The translations under genes and the position numbers were made by a program. 64,000 bases of DNA from Methylobacterium sp. 77 (GTDB taxonomy: Bacteria; Pseudomonadota; Alphaproteobacteria; Rhizobiales; Beijerinckiaceae). Within the stretch, counting starts at the first letter, position 1; the number at the start of each line of letters is the position of its first letter. The notes beneath the pieces were generated by a model. That model was given only the letters and a program-made list of their open reading frames with translations, ran no database searches and was not told where the DNA came from. The stretch is from the NCBI RefSeq assembly GCF_000372825.1, contig NZ_KB910516.1, positions 404,011 through 468,010 on the forward strand, read 5' to 3'. Below are positions 18,366-25,765 of this stretch, piece after piece.

Positions 18366-18764
18366 TCAGGCGGCGCGCCGGGCGAAGGCCCGCAACGTCC
18401 TGACCAGCGTGGTGGGGGCATAGGGCTTCGGGATGAAGCGTGCGCCGTCGGGCATGTCGTGCGGTCCGGGCGTCCCCATTCCGGAGACGACGAGGACCGG
18501 GATCGCCGGCCAGCGATGGGCGACGAGGCGGGCGAGGGCGAACCCGTCCATGGAACCTTGCGGCATGTCCACGTCGGTCATCAGCAGGTCGATCTCCTCG
18601 TGCCGCTCGAGGATCGTCAGGGCCTTGTCGGCCTGCGGAGCCTCGAGGACGCGGAACCCCGCATCGACCAGGGTATCGGCGGCTTCCATCAGGAGAAGGC
18701 CGTCGTCTTCCACGAGAAGGATGACGGGAGGCTCGGCCGCGGTCTTGGAATGATCATGCGTCAT
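18366..18764 (-). CDS. Single-domain response regulator (receiver)
   Basis: The 132-aa product is a stand-alone CheY-like receiver. The acidic pair is in LLVEDDGLL, the phospho-accepting Asp in LLMTDVDMPQG (near 63), a conserved Ser in VLVVSGMG, and the Lys in FIPKPYAP. There is no output domain. The similarity to the receiver of the LOV hybrid kinase in this window is of the general FixJ/hybrid type. It is unusual in being placed between two sulfhydrylase genes on the same strand. A partner kinase is not adjacent. It may act by protein interaction or as a phosphate sink. Confidence 0.9.
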   Translation of the reverse strand: MTHDHSKTAAEPPVILLVEDDGLLLMEAADTLVDAGFRVLEAPQADKALTILERHEEIDLLMTDVDMPQGSMDGFALARLVAHRWPAIPVLVVSGMGTPGPHDMPDGARFIPKPYAPTTLVRTLRAFARRAA

Positions 18765-18873
18765 GCGATGCGAACGATCTCGAAGGGGGAATGGTTCGCG
18801 GGGTAGTCCCGCCGATCCTGAGGGTCAAGATCGGCGGAAACGGACCAGGGATGCGTGACCGGTTCCAATGAAA

Positions 18874-20154
18874 TCAAGCGCTTAAGGCCGCGTCGAGATC
18901 GTCGATCAGATCTGCCGGGTCCTCGATGCCGATGGAGAGGCGCACCACCTCCGGCCCGGCGCCGGCAGCGGATTTCTGCGCGTCGGTGAGCTGGCGGTGT
19001 GTGGTGGAGGCCGGATGGATCACAAGTGAGCGAGTGTCGCCGATATTCGCCACGTGCGAGAACAGCTGCAGGTTGGCCACCAGCTTCACCCCGGCCTCGT
19101 AGCCGCCCTTGAGGCCGATGGTGAAGACCGAACCGGAGCCGAGCGGCGAGTAGCGCCGGGCGAGCTGGTGATACTTGTCGGTCTCCAGTCCCGGATAGCT
19201 GACCCATTCCACCGCCGGGTGGGCGTTGAGATGGGTGGCGATCTCCAGCGCGTTGTCGCAATGGCGCTGCATGCGCAGCGGCAGAGTCTCGATGCCGTTG
19301 AGGATGAGGAAGGCGTTGAACGGCGACAGCGCCGGGCCGAGATCGCGCAGGCCCAGCACGCGGATGGCGATGGCGAAGCCGAAATTGCCGAAGGTCTCCG
19401 ACAGCACCATGCCCGAATATTCCGGCCGGGGCTGCGACAGCATCGGGTAGCGCGCGTCGCCAGCCCAGGGGAAGGTGCCGCCGTCGACCACGAGGCCGCC
19501 GATGGAATTGCCGTGGCCGCCGAGGAACTTGGTGGCCGAATGGACGACGATGTCGGCGCCGTGCTCGAACGGGCGGATGAGGTACGGCGTCGCCATGGTG
19601 TTGTCGACGATGAGCGGGATATTGTGGCGGCGGGCGATCACCGAGAGCGCGGCGATATCCGTGATCACGCCGCCCGGATTGGCGATGGATTCGCAGAAGA
19701 TCGCCTTGGTGCGGGGCGTGATGGCGCGCTCGAACGAATCCGGATCGTCGGTATCGGCCCAGACCACGTTCCAGCCGAAGCTCTTGTAGGAATGGTTGAA
19801 CTGGTTGATCGAGCCGCCATAGAGCTTGTTGGCCGCGATGAACTCGTCGCCCGGCTGCATCAGGGCATGCATGGTGAGGAATTCGGCCGCGTGGCCCGAG
19901 GCCACCGCCACGGCGGCGGTGCCGCCCTCCAGCGCCGCGATGCGCTCTTCCAGCACCGCGTTGGTCGGGTTGGTGATGCGCGAATAGATGTTGCCGAAGG
20001 CTTGCAGCCCGAACAGCGAGGCGGCGTGGTCCACATCGTCGAAGACGAAGGAGGTCGTCTGGTAGATCGGGGTCGCGCGCGCGCCGGTGGTCGCGTCGGG
20101 GGCGGCGCCGGCATGGATCGCCAGCGTGTTGAAGCCGGGGATACGGTCGGTCAT
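18874..20154 (-). CDS. metY: O-acetylhomoserine sulfhydrylase (MetY type), copy 2
   Basis: This 426-aa PLP enzyme matches classical MetY: SFVFDDVDHAASLFGLQ, YSRITNPTNAVLEERIAALE, NKLYGGSINQFNH, PLP lysine K209 in HSATKFLGGHG, and HPASTTHRQLTDAQ. It forms homocysteine from O-acetylhomoserine and sulfide. The start was settled by spacing: GGAGG on the minus strand touches an ATG at 20160 directly, but stands six bases from the ATG at 20154. It is the first gene of the trio metY - receiver - sulfhydrylase. Its leader carries a perfect 15-bp palindrome at 20181-20195. No SAM riboswitch was recognised there. Confidence 0.92.
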   Translation of the reverse strand: MTDRIPGFNTLAIHAGAAPDATTGARATPIYQTTSFVFDDVDHAASLFGLQAFGNIYSRITNPTNAVLEERIAALEGGTAAVAVASGHAAEFLTMHALMQPGDEFIAANKLYGGSINQFNHSYKSFGWNVVWADTDDPDSFERAITPRTKAIFCESIANPGGVITDIAALSVIARRHNIPLIVDNTMATPYLIRPFEHGADIVVHSATKFLGGHGNSIGGLVVDGGTFPWAGDARYPMLSQPRPEYSGMVLSETFGNFGFAIAIRVLGLRDLGPALSPFNAFLILNGIETLPLRMQRHCDNALEIATHLNAHPAVEWVSYPGLETDKYHQLARRYSPLGSGSVFTIGLKGGYEAGVKLVANLQLFSHVANIGDTRSLVIHPASTTHRQLTDAQKSAAGAGPEVVRLSIGIEDPADLIDDLDAALSA

Positions 20155-20180
20155 GGACATCCTCCAGGGGCCGGCGGCAC

Positions 20181-20195
20181 GAACGGACTCCGTTC
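20181..20195. promoter_or_regulatory. 15-bp palindrome in the metY leader
   Basis: GAACGGA and TCCGTTC flank a single C, forming perfect dyad symmetry 26 bp before the metY start. It could be an operator or a small hairpin in the mRNA leader. The regulator is unknown. Confidence 0.4.
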
Positions 20196-20387
20196 TAACG
20201 CCTCTGCCGGGCCAGACGGAAGAGGAGGAACCGCCTCGTTCCGCTTAAACGAACAGAAGTTCTTTATGGCGGACGAGTGCGATGGGTCAAGGCACCCGCG
20301 CGCTTTCGTCCACCGCCACACGGTCGCTGCGTTGGAACCCGCGAGCCGCCTCGCGCCTATCCGAGCAGGGCCGGAGGAGACGAAGCG

Positions 20388-20741
20388 GTGACGACAGCCA
20401 AACACGATGACGCTGAGACGTGGAGCGCGTTCAAGGACGCCGTCAACATGACGGCATCGGAACTCGACCGTTTCCTGGAGAGCGAGAAGAGCCGCGCGGT
20501 CGGCCAGAAGAAGGGCGGAGCGACCGAATCCACCGGCCATGCCTCCGGCCGGCGCATCGTCGAGATCCTGAAATCCAAGAAGGCGGACCTCTCGGAGGAG
20601 GATTACGCCCATATGCGCAAGGTCATCGGCTACGTGAAACGCCATCTCGAGCAGGGCGGGCCGGACGACAAGGACGAGGTGAAGGATTCGCCCTGGCGCC
20701 TCTCACTGATGAACTGGGGCCACGACCCGTTGAAGACGTAG
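20388..20741 (+). CDS. DUF3140 family protein
   Basis: The 117-aa product has the DUF3140 pattern: a helix WSAFKDAVNMTASELDRFLE, the stretch ESTGHASGRRIVEIL, DYAHMRKVIGYVKRHLEQGG, and the terminal SLMNWGHDPLK. The function is unknown; the family is widespread in soil bacteria and actinomycetes and often accompanies stress or DNA-related genes. GTG 20388 is chosen because GGAGGAGA at 20373-20380 stands seven bases before it; the ORF extends to 20277 without support. It is read divergently from metY, with 233 bp between the starts. Confidence 0.85.
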   Translation: MTTAKHDDAETWSAFKDAVNMTASELDRFLESEKSRAVGQKKGGATESTGHASGRRIVEILKSKKADLSEEDYAHMRKVIGYVKRHLEQGGPDDKDEVKDSPWRLSLMNWGHDPLKT

Positions 20742-20762
20742 CGTCCGGACTGGAAAAGCGCG

Positions 20763-20817
20763 CGATCCTGCAGGATCGGCGATAGCCGGCGCCCGCACCT
20801 CCGGTTATAGCGCCGGC
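20763..20817 (+). promoter_or_regulatory. Two dyads directly upstream of the MHS transporter start
   Basis: CGATCCTG/CAGGATCG (20763-20778) is a perfect 16-bp palindrome. GCCGGCGC (20785-20792) can pair with GCGCCGGC (20810-20817), the second arm ending one base before ATG 20819. No ribosome-binding site is seen between them, so the hairpin would hide the initiation region. Confidence 0.4.
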
Positions 20818-20818
20818 C

Positions 20819-22108
20819 ATGCTCCAGCCGCTCCCGCCCCCTCCCGTTCCCGCCGCGCGGATCCTCATCGCCAGCTTCGTCGGCACGGCGATCGAGTTCT
20901 ACGACTTCTACGTCTACGCGACCGCCGCCGCGCTGGTGATCGGGCCGATCTTCTTCTCGGCCGACGACCCTGCCGTGCAGACCCTGGCGGCCTTCGCGAC
21001 CTTCTCCATCGCCTTCATCGCGCGGCCGCTGGGGGCGGCGTTCTTCGGGCATTTCGGCGACCGGGTCGGGCGCAAGGCGACGCTGGTCGCCTCGCTGATG
21101 ATCATGGGCCTGTCGACCGTGCTGATCGGTTGCCTGCCGACCTATGCCACCGCCGGATGGTGGGCGCCCTTCGCGCTCTGCGTGCTGCGCTTCGGCCAGG
21201 GCATCGGCTTTGGCGGCGAATGGGGCGGCGCGGCCCTACTGGCGGTGGAGAACGCGCCGCCGGGGCGACGCGCGCTCTACGGCATCTTCCCGCAGCTCGG
21301 CGCGCCCGTCGGCTTCATCACCGCCAATCTCGGCTTCCTCGGCCTCGCGCTGGCCCTGACCCCGGCCGATTTCCAGGCCTGGGGCTGGCGCATCCCGTTC
21401 CTGGCCTCCGCCGTGCTCGTCGGCGTCGGGCTCTATGTCCGGCTCAAGCTCACCGAGACGCCGGTGTTCAAGGCGGCGATGGAGAAGGCCGCGCCCGAGC
21501 GCGTGCCGCTCGCCACCATCTTCACAAAGCACATCAAGGCGACGCTACTCGGCACCTTCGCCATGGTGGCCTGCTACGCGGTGTTCTACCTCTCCACCGT
21601 CTTCGCCCTGAGCTACGGCGTCTCGAAGCTCGGCTTCACCCGGCCGACCTTCCTGCTGTTCGAATGCGTCGCCGTGCTGTTCATGGGCTTCGGCATCCCG
21701 CTCTCGGGCTGGGCCGCCGACCGCTACGGCCGCCGCCCCGTCCTCCTCACCGGCCTCGCCTTCACCGCCTCGCTCGGCCTGCTGCTCGGCCCGATGCTGG
21801 GCAGCGGCCAGGGCGGCCTGGTGCTCGGCTTCCTCTGCCTCGGCCTCTTCGCCATGGGCTGGCTGTTCGGCCCCATGGGCGCTCTGCTGCCCGAACTCTT
21901 CCCCACCCGCGTCCGCTACACCGGCGCCTCGGTGACCTACAACCTCGCCGGCATTCTCGGCGCATCCGCCGCGCCGTATCTGGCGCAGCGGCTGAGCGAG
22001 TGGGGTGGGATCGGTTGGGTGGGGTTGTATTTGGCTGTGGCGGCTGGGGTTAGTTTTGTGGCTGTGGCTTTGATGGAGGAGACGGGGCAAATTTCTATCA
22101 AACACTGA
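20819..22108 (+). CDS. MFS transporter, metabolite:H+ symporter (MHS) type
   Basis: The 429-aa integral membrane protein has about 12 transmembrane helices. The MHS signatures are GTAIEFYDFYVYATAAALV in helix 1, the loop motif GHFGDRVGRKATLVASL between helices 2 and 3, RFGQGIGFGGEWGGAALL in helix 4, and LFPTRVRYTGASVTYNLAG in the late loop. This group (ShiA, KgtP, ProP relatives) moves dicarboxylates, shikimate or osmolytes with protons; substrate cannot be set here. The last seven codons (IS IKH region) are AT-rich like the adjoining protease gene. The stop is 3 bp from the convergent gene's stop, suggesting that a junction altered the C-terminus. Confidence 0.88.
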   Translation: MLQPLPPPPVPAARILIASFVGTAIEFYDFYVYATAAALVIGPIFFSADDPAVQTLAAFATFSIAFIARPLGAAFFGHFGDRVGRKATLVASLMIMGLSTVLIGCLPTYATAGWWAPFALCVLRFGQGIGFGGEWGGAALLAVENAPPGRRALYGIFPQLGAPVGFITANLGFLGLALALTPADFQAWGWRIPFLASAVLVGVGLYVRLKLTETPVFKAAMEKAAPERVPLATIFTKHIKATLLGTFAMVACYAVFYLSTVFALSYGVSKLGFTRPTFLLFECVAVLFMGFGIPLSGWAADRYGRRPVLLTGLAFTASLGLLLGPMLGSGQGGLVLGFLCLGLFAMGWLFGPMGALLPELFPTRVRYTGASVTYNLAGILGASAAPYLAQRLSEWGGIGWVGLYLAVAAGVSFVAVALMEETGQISIKH

Positions 22109-22111
22109 TAA

Positions 22112-23068
22112 TTAATCAGTTAAAAATTTTTCAATAAGTTCTGGATGGCTAATTTTTATTCTTTCTATTTGTTGTCTATTTGAAATATCTCTCCCCGCAC
22201 AGAAATGATCCTCTTTAACTATTTCTTCAAATAACTCAATTGGAGTAACTAACATCATACCTTCATTGAGAGTCTTGCTGCCTCCTATTGATTTATGAGA
22301 TTGCGCCGTACCAAAATTTTCCTCTTCAGTTTCCCAATGACCGTGAACGACACCAAGCAGGCTATAATTTTCCTCTAATTTGATAATCGTCTGAAAAGCA
22401 AGACCATGATCGTTCCTCCGGCTTGAATTAGCCGTCGTGCTGGCCGTTGCATTTTCGTACCCGCGTGAAACTGAGAAAACAGGAGATCCGCTGAGCCCCC
22501 CAAATGAAAAAGTCTCCAATATATACAATTTAGCGTGCCCCAATTTAGTTCTAATTAATTCTTCAGGAACAGCTGATATAGAAGCACGTTTTACAATAGG
22601 TATATTTCTATCTGCGCCATACATCCTGTGATATAGCCCGACAATTATTGCATCTGTTCCAATTCCATTTTTGTAAATTTTTCGGCCTGATAAAAAATCG
22701 CGTGGGGCCATAAATTGAGGACCAAGCGCAGCAAGAGCATAACGACTTACATCTACTGAAACCTGCCATGCAGTTATATCTGCAGAGGAATCAATATGAC
22801 TTTGCTTAAATGCGCTGATGGGGACAGAAATATTTTCGGTCCCACCCGACTTCAAATTTAGCCTTAGATTTACATCTCGATTGCTATAATATGCCGCACA
22901 ATTTTCTATGACGTGACGCGCAGTAACAAAGTACAATGTCCCTAACTGAATACCACGAAAATACTCAGAAATAGTAACAAAAAATCCGGTCCCAACAGGA
23001 ACAAGCGTTGTACTATTATCTGCAAATATAAATGCAACAGACTGCAATATTGAATCTGGAAAATTCAT
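22112..23068 (-). CDS. Trypsin-like serine protease, AT-rich, probably acquired
   Basis: The 318-aa product has a chymotrypsin-fold catalytic set: His52 in FVTARHVIEN, Asp97 in SSADITAW, and Ser193 in FGGLSGSPVF (GxSGxP). No signal peptide or membrane segment is evident, so it is probably cytosolic, and there are no PDZ domains as in DegP. Sampled stretches are about 38% G+C, against about 65-70% in flanking genes. AAGGG in the leader and very AT-rich upstream DNA suit its expression. Soluble trypsin-like peptidases of this size are found as partners or effectors in bacterial defence and mobile loci, but no partner gene is next to it here, so that role is only a possibility. Confidence 0.8.
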   Translation of the reverse strand: MNFPDSILQSVAFIFADNSTTLVPVGTGFFVTISEYFRGIQLGTLYFVTARHVIENCAAYYSNRDVNLRLNLKSGGTENISVPISAFKQSHIDSSADITAWQVSVDVSRYALAALGPQFMAPRDFLSGRKIYKNGIGTDAIIVGLYHRMYGADRNIPIVKRASISAVPEELIRTKLGHAKLYILETFSFGGLSGSPVFSVSRGYENATASTTANSSRRNDHGLAFQTIIKLEENYSLLGVVHGHWETEEENFGTAQSHKSIGGSKTLNEGMMLVTPIELFEEIVKEDHFCAGRDISNRQQIERIKISHPELIEKFLTD

Positions 23069-23130
23069 AATCTAACTAACCCTTAATATAATATATATAT
23101 TTATAAAACAAATCTTAAATTTATAGAAAT
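23069..23130 (-). promoter_or_regulatory. AT-rich promoter/leader of the protease gene
   Basis: The 60 bp upstream of the protease start are almost entirely A/T, with runs such as TATAATATATATAT on the plus strand and several TATAAT-like hexamers on the minus strand. They stand out sharply from the genome background. The exact -10 cannot be chosen. Confidence 0.45.
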
Positions 23131-23151
23131 CGCTGCATCCGGATCATAGCT

Positions 23152-23694
23152 TCACCCCCGCTCAATCGTCAGCCTCTGCACCCCCTTCCCCCCCAAAACC
23201 GGCCGCTTCGAACTCAAGATCCGAGAATTCACCCCGGTCCAGCCGATCTCGCCGGAAATCCGCCCGTACTCGATCTTAGGGCAGCGGTTCATGATCACGG
23301 TGACGCCCGCCGCCTCGGCGCGGGCGGCGGCGTCATCGTCGCGGACGCCGAGTTGCATCCAGATGATCTTCGGGAGCACCGGCAGGGACAGGGCCTCGTC
23401 GACGAGGCCGCCGGCGACAGCGGAATTGCGAAAAATCTCGACCATGTCGACGGGGCCGGGGAGGTCGGCGAGGCTCGCCGCTACCGGCTTGCCGAGCAGC
23501 ATCTGTCCGGCGAGGCCGGGATTGACCGGGGTCACATCATAGCCGCGCGAGAGCAGGTATTTCAGCACGATCCAGCTCGGCCGGGCCGGGTTGGCCGAGG
23601 CGCCGACGAGGGCGATCGTCTTCGTCTCCCGCAGCAGCGTGCGGATCAGCGCATCGGGATAGCGATCGTGGCGAGGGGAGGCGGTCTCGGTCAT
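23152..23694 (-). CDS. CoA-binding domain protein (YccU/SucD-like Rossmann fold)
   Basis: The 180-aa product is a single CoA_binding domain. The features are TIALVGASANPARPSWIV near residue 28 (glycine-rich nucleotide loop), YDVTPVNPGLAGQMLLGKPV, LPKIIWMQLGVRDD, and NRCPKIEYGRI. Family members bind CoA but have no catalytic domain attached; the function is unknown. Its 3' end is intact right beside the AT-rich island, so the island's right border lies between 23070 and 23150. It is read divergently from the thioesterase gene, whose possible N-terminal extension begins 35 bp upstream. Confidence 0.85.
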   Translation of the reverse strand: MTETASPRHDRYPDALIRTLLRETKTIALVGASANPARPSWIVLKYLLSRGYDVTPVNPGLAGQMLLGKPVAASLADLPGPVDMVEIFRNSAVAGGLVDEALSLPVLPKIIWMQLGVRDDDAAARAEAAGVTVIMNRCPKIEYGRISGEIGWTGVNSRILSSKRPVLGGKGVQRLTIERG

Positions 23695-23728
23695 CGGGGC
23701 TGATCGCCGGGGCTCATGTCACGGGGGT

Positions 23729-23762
23729 CTTGGGTATCTTGGACTTGGGTGTCTTGGACTTG
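23729..23762. repeat. 15-bp tandem duplication (2.3 copies)
   Basis: CTTGGGTATCTTGGA at 23729-23743 is followed at once by CTTGGGTGTCTTGGA (one change) and then CTTG. It lies in the short divergent region and is in frame with a possible TTG-started extension of the thioesterase. Confidence 0.7.
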
Positions 23763-23795
23763 TCCGCCATCGCGCCCCGTGCTGCAAGACGCGGC

Positions 23796-24239
23796 ATGTC
23801 CAGCGCCAGCGCATCCACCCGCATGAATCTCGAAGAGACCATCGCCTTCCTGGAGCGGGATTTCCCGCAGATGAACCATGGCGGCCCGGCGTTCCATCTG
23901 GAAGCGGTGGGGCCGCTCACCGCGCGGATGCGGCTCGACCATCACGAGCGCTTCCTGCGCCCCGGCGGCACCGTCTCCGGCCCGGCGATGATGGCGCTGG
24001 CCGATTACGCGCTCTATGCCGCGATCCTCGCCAATATCGGCCCCGTCGGCCTCGCGGTGACGACGAACCTCTCCTTCAACTTCCTGAGGAAGCCCGGCGC
24101 CACAGGGATCGTCGCCGAGGCGCGCCTGCTCAAGCTCGGCAAGCGCCTCGCGGTGGGGGAAGCGCTTCTCACCGCGCCGGGCTCGGACGACCTCGTCTGC
24201 CACGCGACCGGGACCTATTCGATCCCGCCGGAGCGGTGA
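23796..24239 (+). CDS. PaaI-family hotdog thioesterase
   Basis: The 147-aa product is a hotdog-fold acyl-CoA thioesterase of the PaaI/YigI type. It has the HGGPAFHLEAVG strand, the PGGTVSGPAMMALADYALYA helix (the usual catalytic Asp/Glu region), AVTTNLSFNFLRKPG, and a C-terminal VCHATGTYSIP strand. Such enzymes hydrolyse aromatic or medium-chain acyl-CoAs. The start is uncertain between ATG 23796 and ATG 23823, as neither has a clear ribosome-binding site. The frame is also open back to a TTG at 23730 through a 15-bp tandem repeat that would encode a repeated Leu-Asp-Leu-Gly stretch. Confidence 0.85.
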   Translation: MSSASASTRMNLEETIAFLERDFPQMNHGGPAFHLEAVGPLTARMRLDHHERFLRPGGTVSGPAMMALADYALYAAILANIGPVGLAVTTNLSFNFLRKPGATGIVAEARLLKLGKRLAVGEALLTAPGSDDLVCHATGTYSIPPER

Positions 24240-24251
24240 GTCGACACCTTA

Positions 24252-24384
24252 CCCTCCCCCCTCAGCGGGGGAGGGTGGTCGCGGAGCGACCGGGAGAGGG
24301 GGCGACCTCTCCGGAGAACGCGCTCCCCTCTCCCGACCCTCGCTCACGCGAGGGCCACCCTCTCCCGCAGAGGGGAGAGGGGGA
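24252..24384. repeat. Inverted pair of REP-like palindromic units
   Basis: Unit A (about 24252-24300) begins CCCTCCCCCCTC, contains the hairpin GGTCGC-GGA-GCGACC and ends CGGGAGAGGG. Unit B (about 24330-24384) is the same pattern on the other strand with changes. Each unit folds by itself, and the two face each other, like a BIME. Elements starting CCCTCTCCC are common between genes in Rhizobiales. Confidence 0.8.
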
Positions 24385-24628
24385 ACCGGCGCCTGCTAGA
24401 AGGAGTCCGGAAATCCTCGCGGCTAAAGGGATCGACCGATTACGCCCACCTCAAACGGCTTGACCGTCTCCACTCCCGCCCAACCGTCTCATCCGGCCCG
24501 TTGACGCGGGCATCTCAGATGAGGCCCCGGCTGGGATGGCCCCTGAAGCAATGCGGTATCCTGATACCACTGACCGGAAATCCTTCAACGGCTTACGCTT
24601 TTTGCCATTCCGGGCACCCGAATGCATC

Positions 24629-24657
24629 TTGACGACTCATCCGATCGCCCGTATTGC
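24629..24657 (+). promoter_or_regulatory. Candidate promoter of rplM-rpsI
   Basis: TTGACG (24629-24634) and TATTGC (24652-24657) are separated by exactly 17 bp and lie about 70 bp before rplM. The -35 is near consensus and the -10 is fair. The remaining DNA back to the REP pair holds no supported gene. Confidence 0.45.
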
Positions 24658-24666
24658 ACCCTCCAA

Positions 24667-24693
24667 CGCCGCCGCGTCCCGAACGTGGCGGCG
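24667..24693 (+). promoter_or_regulatory. Stem-loop in the rplM leader
   Basis: CGCCGCCGCGT (24667-24677) pairs with ACGTGGCGGCG (24683-24693) around a 5-nt loop, with ten Watson-Crick pairs and one G-U. It lies between the candidate promoter and rplM, where L13-mediated autoregulation could act. I do not recognise a known leader family. Confidence 0.45.
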
Positions 24694-24727
24694 CATCGTT
24701 TTCAGACATCATACGGAACGCCACGGG

Positions 24728-25189
24728 ATGAAGACCTTTTCTCTGAAGCCCGCCGACGTCGACAAGAAGTGGATCATCGTCGATGCGGAGGGCCTGGTCG
24801 TCGGCCGGCTCGCCTCCATCGTCGCCATGCGCCTGCGCGGCAAGCATAAGCCCGCGTACACGCCCCACGTCGATTGCGGCGACAACGTCATCGTCATCAA
24901 CGCCGAGAAGGTGAAGTTCACCGGCCGCAAGCGCGAGCAGAAGGTGTACTACCACCACACCGGCTACCCGGGCGGCATCAAGGAGCGGACGGCCAAGTTC
25001 ATCCTCGACGGCCGGTTCCCCGAGCGCGTTGTCGAGAAGGCCGTGGAGCGCATGCTTCCCCGTGGCCCGCTCTTCCGCCAGATCATGGGCAACCTCCGGG
25101 TCTACAAGGGCAACGAGCATCCCCACACCGCCCAGCAGCCGCAGGCGCTCGACGTCGGCAGCCTCAACCGCAAGAACGTGAGCGCTTGA
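24728..25189 (+). CDS. rplM: 50S ribosomal protein L13
   Basis: The 153-aa L13 binds 23S rRNA early in large-subunit assembly. The sequence shows the family hallmarks [55 protein letters not shown], and [23 protein letters not shown] 24728 is fixed by conservation of MKTFSLKP; the frame is open to 24536 but not conserved. The rpsI start follows its stop by two bases, the standard rplM-rpsI operon. A candidate promoter and a leader hairpin lie upstream. Confidence 0.98.
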   Translation: MKTFSLKPADVDKKWIIVDAEGLVVGRLASIVAMRLRGKHKPAYTPHVDCGDNVIVINAEKVKFTGRKREQKVYYHHTGYPGGIKERTAKFILDGRFPERVVEKAVERMLPRGPLFRQIMGNLRVYKGNEHPHTAQQPQALDVGSLNRKNVSA

Positions 25190-25191
25190 TC

Positions 25192-25671
25192 ATGGCGACC
25201 CTTCAGTCCCTCTCCGACCTGAACCGCTCCAACGTCGAAGATCCCGAGAACGCGGCTCCCGTCCACGTTCAGAAGCTCGACGCCCAGGGCCGCGCCTACG
25301 CCACCGGCAAGCGCAAGGACGCGGTCGCCCGCGTCTGGATCAAGCCCGGCAACGGCACCGTCGTCGTCAACGGCCGCACGGTCGAGACCTACTTCGCCCG
25401 CCCGGTGCTGCGCATGATCCTGCGTCAGCCGCTCACCATCGCCAACCGCGTCGACCAGTACGACATCACCGTCACGGTGCATGGCGGCGGTCTCTCGGGC
25501 CAGGCCGGTGCCGTGCGCCACGGCCTGTCCAAGGCGCTGACCTACTTCGAGCCGGAGCTGCGCGCTCCCCTGAAGCGCGAAGGCTTCCTCACCCGCGACA
25601 GCCGCGTGGTCGAGCGCAAGAAGTACGGCCGCAAGAAGGCTCGCCGCAGCTTCCAGTTCTCGAAGCGCTGA
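25192..25671 (+). CDS. rpsI: 30S ribosomal protein S9
   Basis: The 159-aa S9 reaches the ribosomal P site with its conserved C-terminal tail, seen here as [12 protein letters not shown]. The core marks are [48 protein letters not shown], and [19 protein letters not shown]. The N-terminal 35 residues are an extension typical of alphaproteobacterial S9. It is translationally close to rplM (2-bp gap) and followed by a strong intrinsic terminator. Confidence 0.98.
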   Translation: MATLQSLSDLNRSNVEDPENAAPVHVQKLDAQGRAYATGKRKDAVARVWIKPGNGTVVVNGRTVETYFARPVLRMILRQPLTIANRVDQYDITVTVHGGGLSGQAGAVRHGLSKALTYFEPELRAPLKREGFLTRDSRVVERKKYGRKKARRSFQFSKR

Positions 25672-25694
25672 GCCCTTCGTCATCTTGTTCCTGG

Positions 25695-25725
25695 AAAGGG
25701 CGGCCTTGTGCCGCCCTTTTCGTTT
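25695..25725 (+). terminator. Rho-independent terminator after rpsI
   Basis: AAAGGGCGGC, a 5-nt loop and GCCGCCC followed by TTTTCGTTT form a classical intrinsic terminator 24 bp after the rpsI stop. Confidence 0.9.
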
Positions 25726-25765
25726 GTCACGCACATGTCGGTCACGACCGACCCGAGGTTCCTCG

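Noticed and set aside
20161..20387. Possible SAM-responsive riboswitch before metY
   Set aside because: No SAM-II, SAM-V or SAH riboswitch consensus could be recognised; only a short palindrome is present.
22112..23068. Idea that the protease is a periplasmic DegP/HtrA protein
   Set aside because: There is no signal peptide and no PDZ domain, and the GLSGSP loop differs from the DegP GNSGG pattern.
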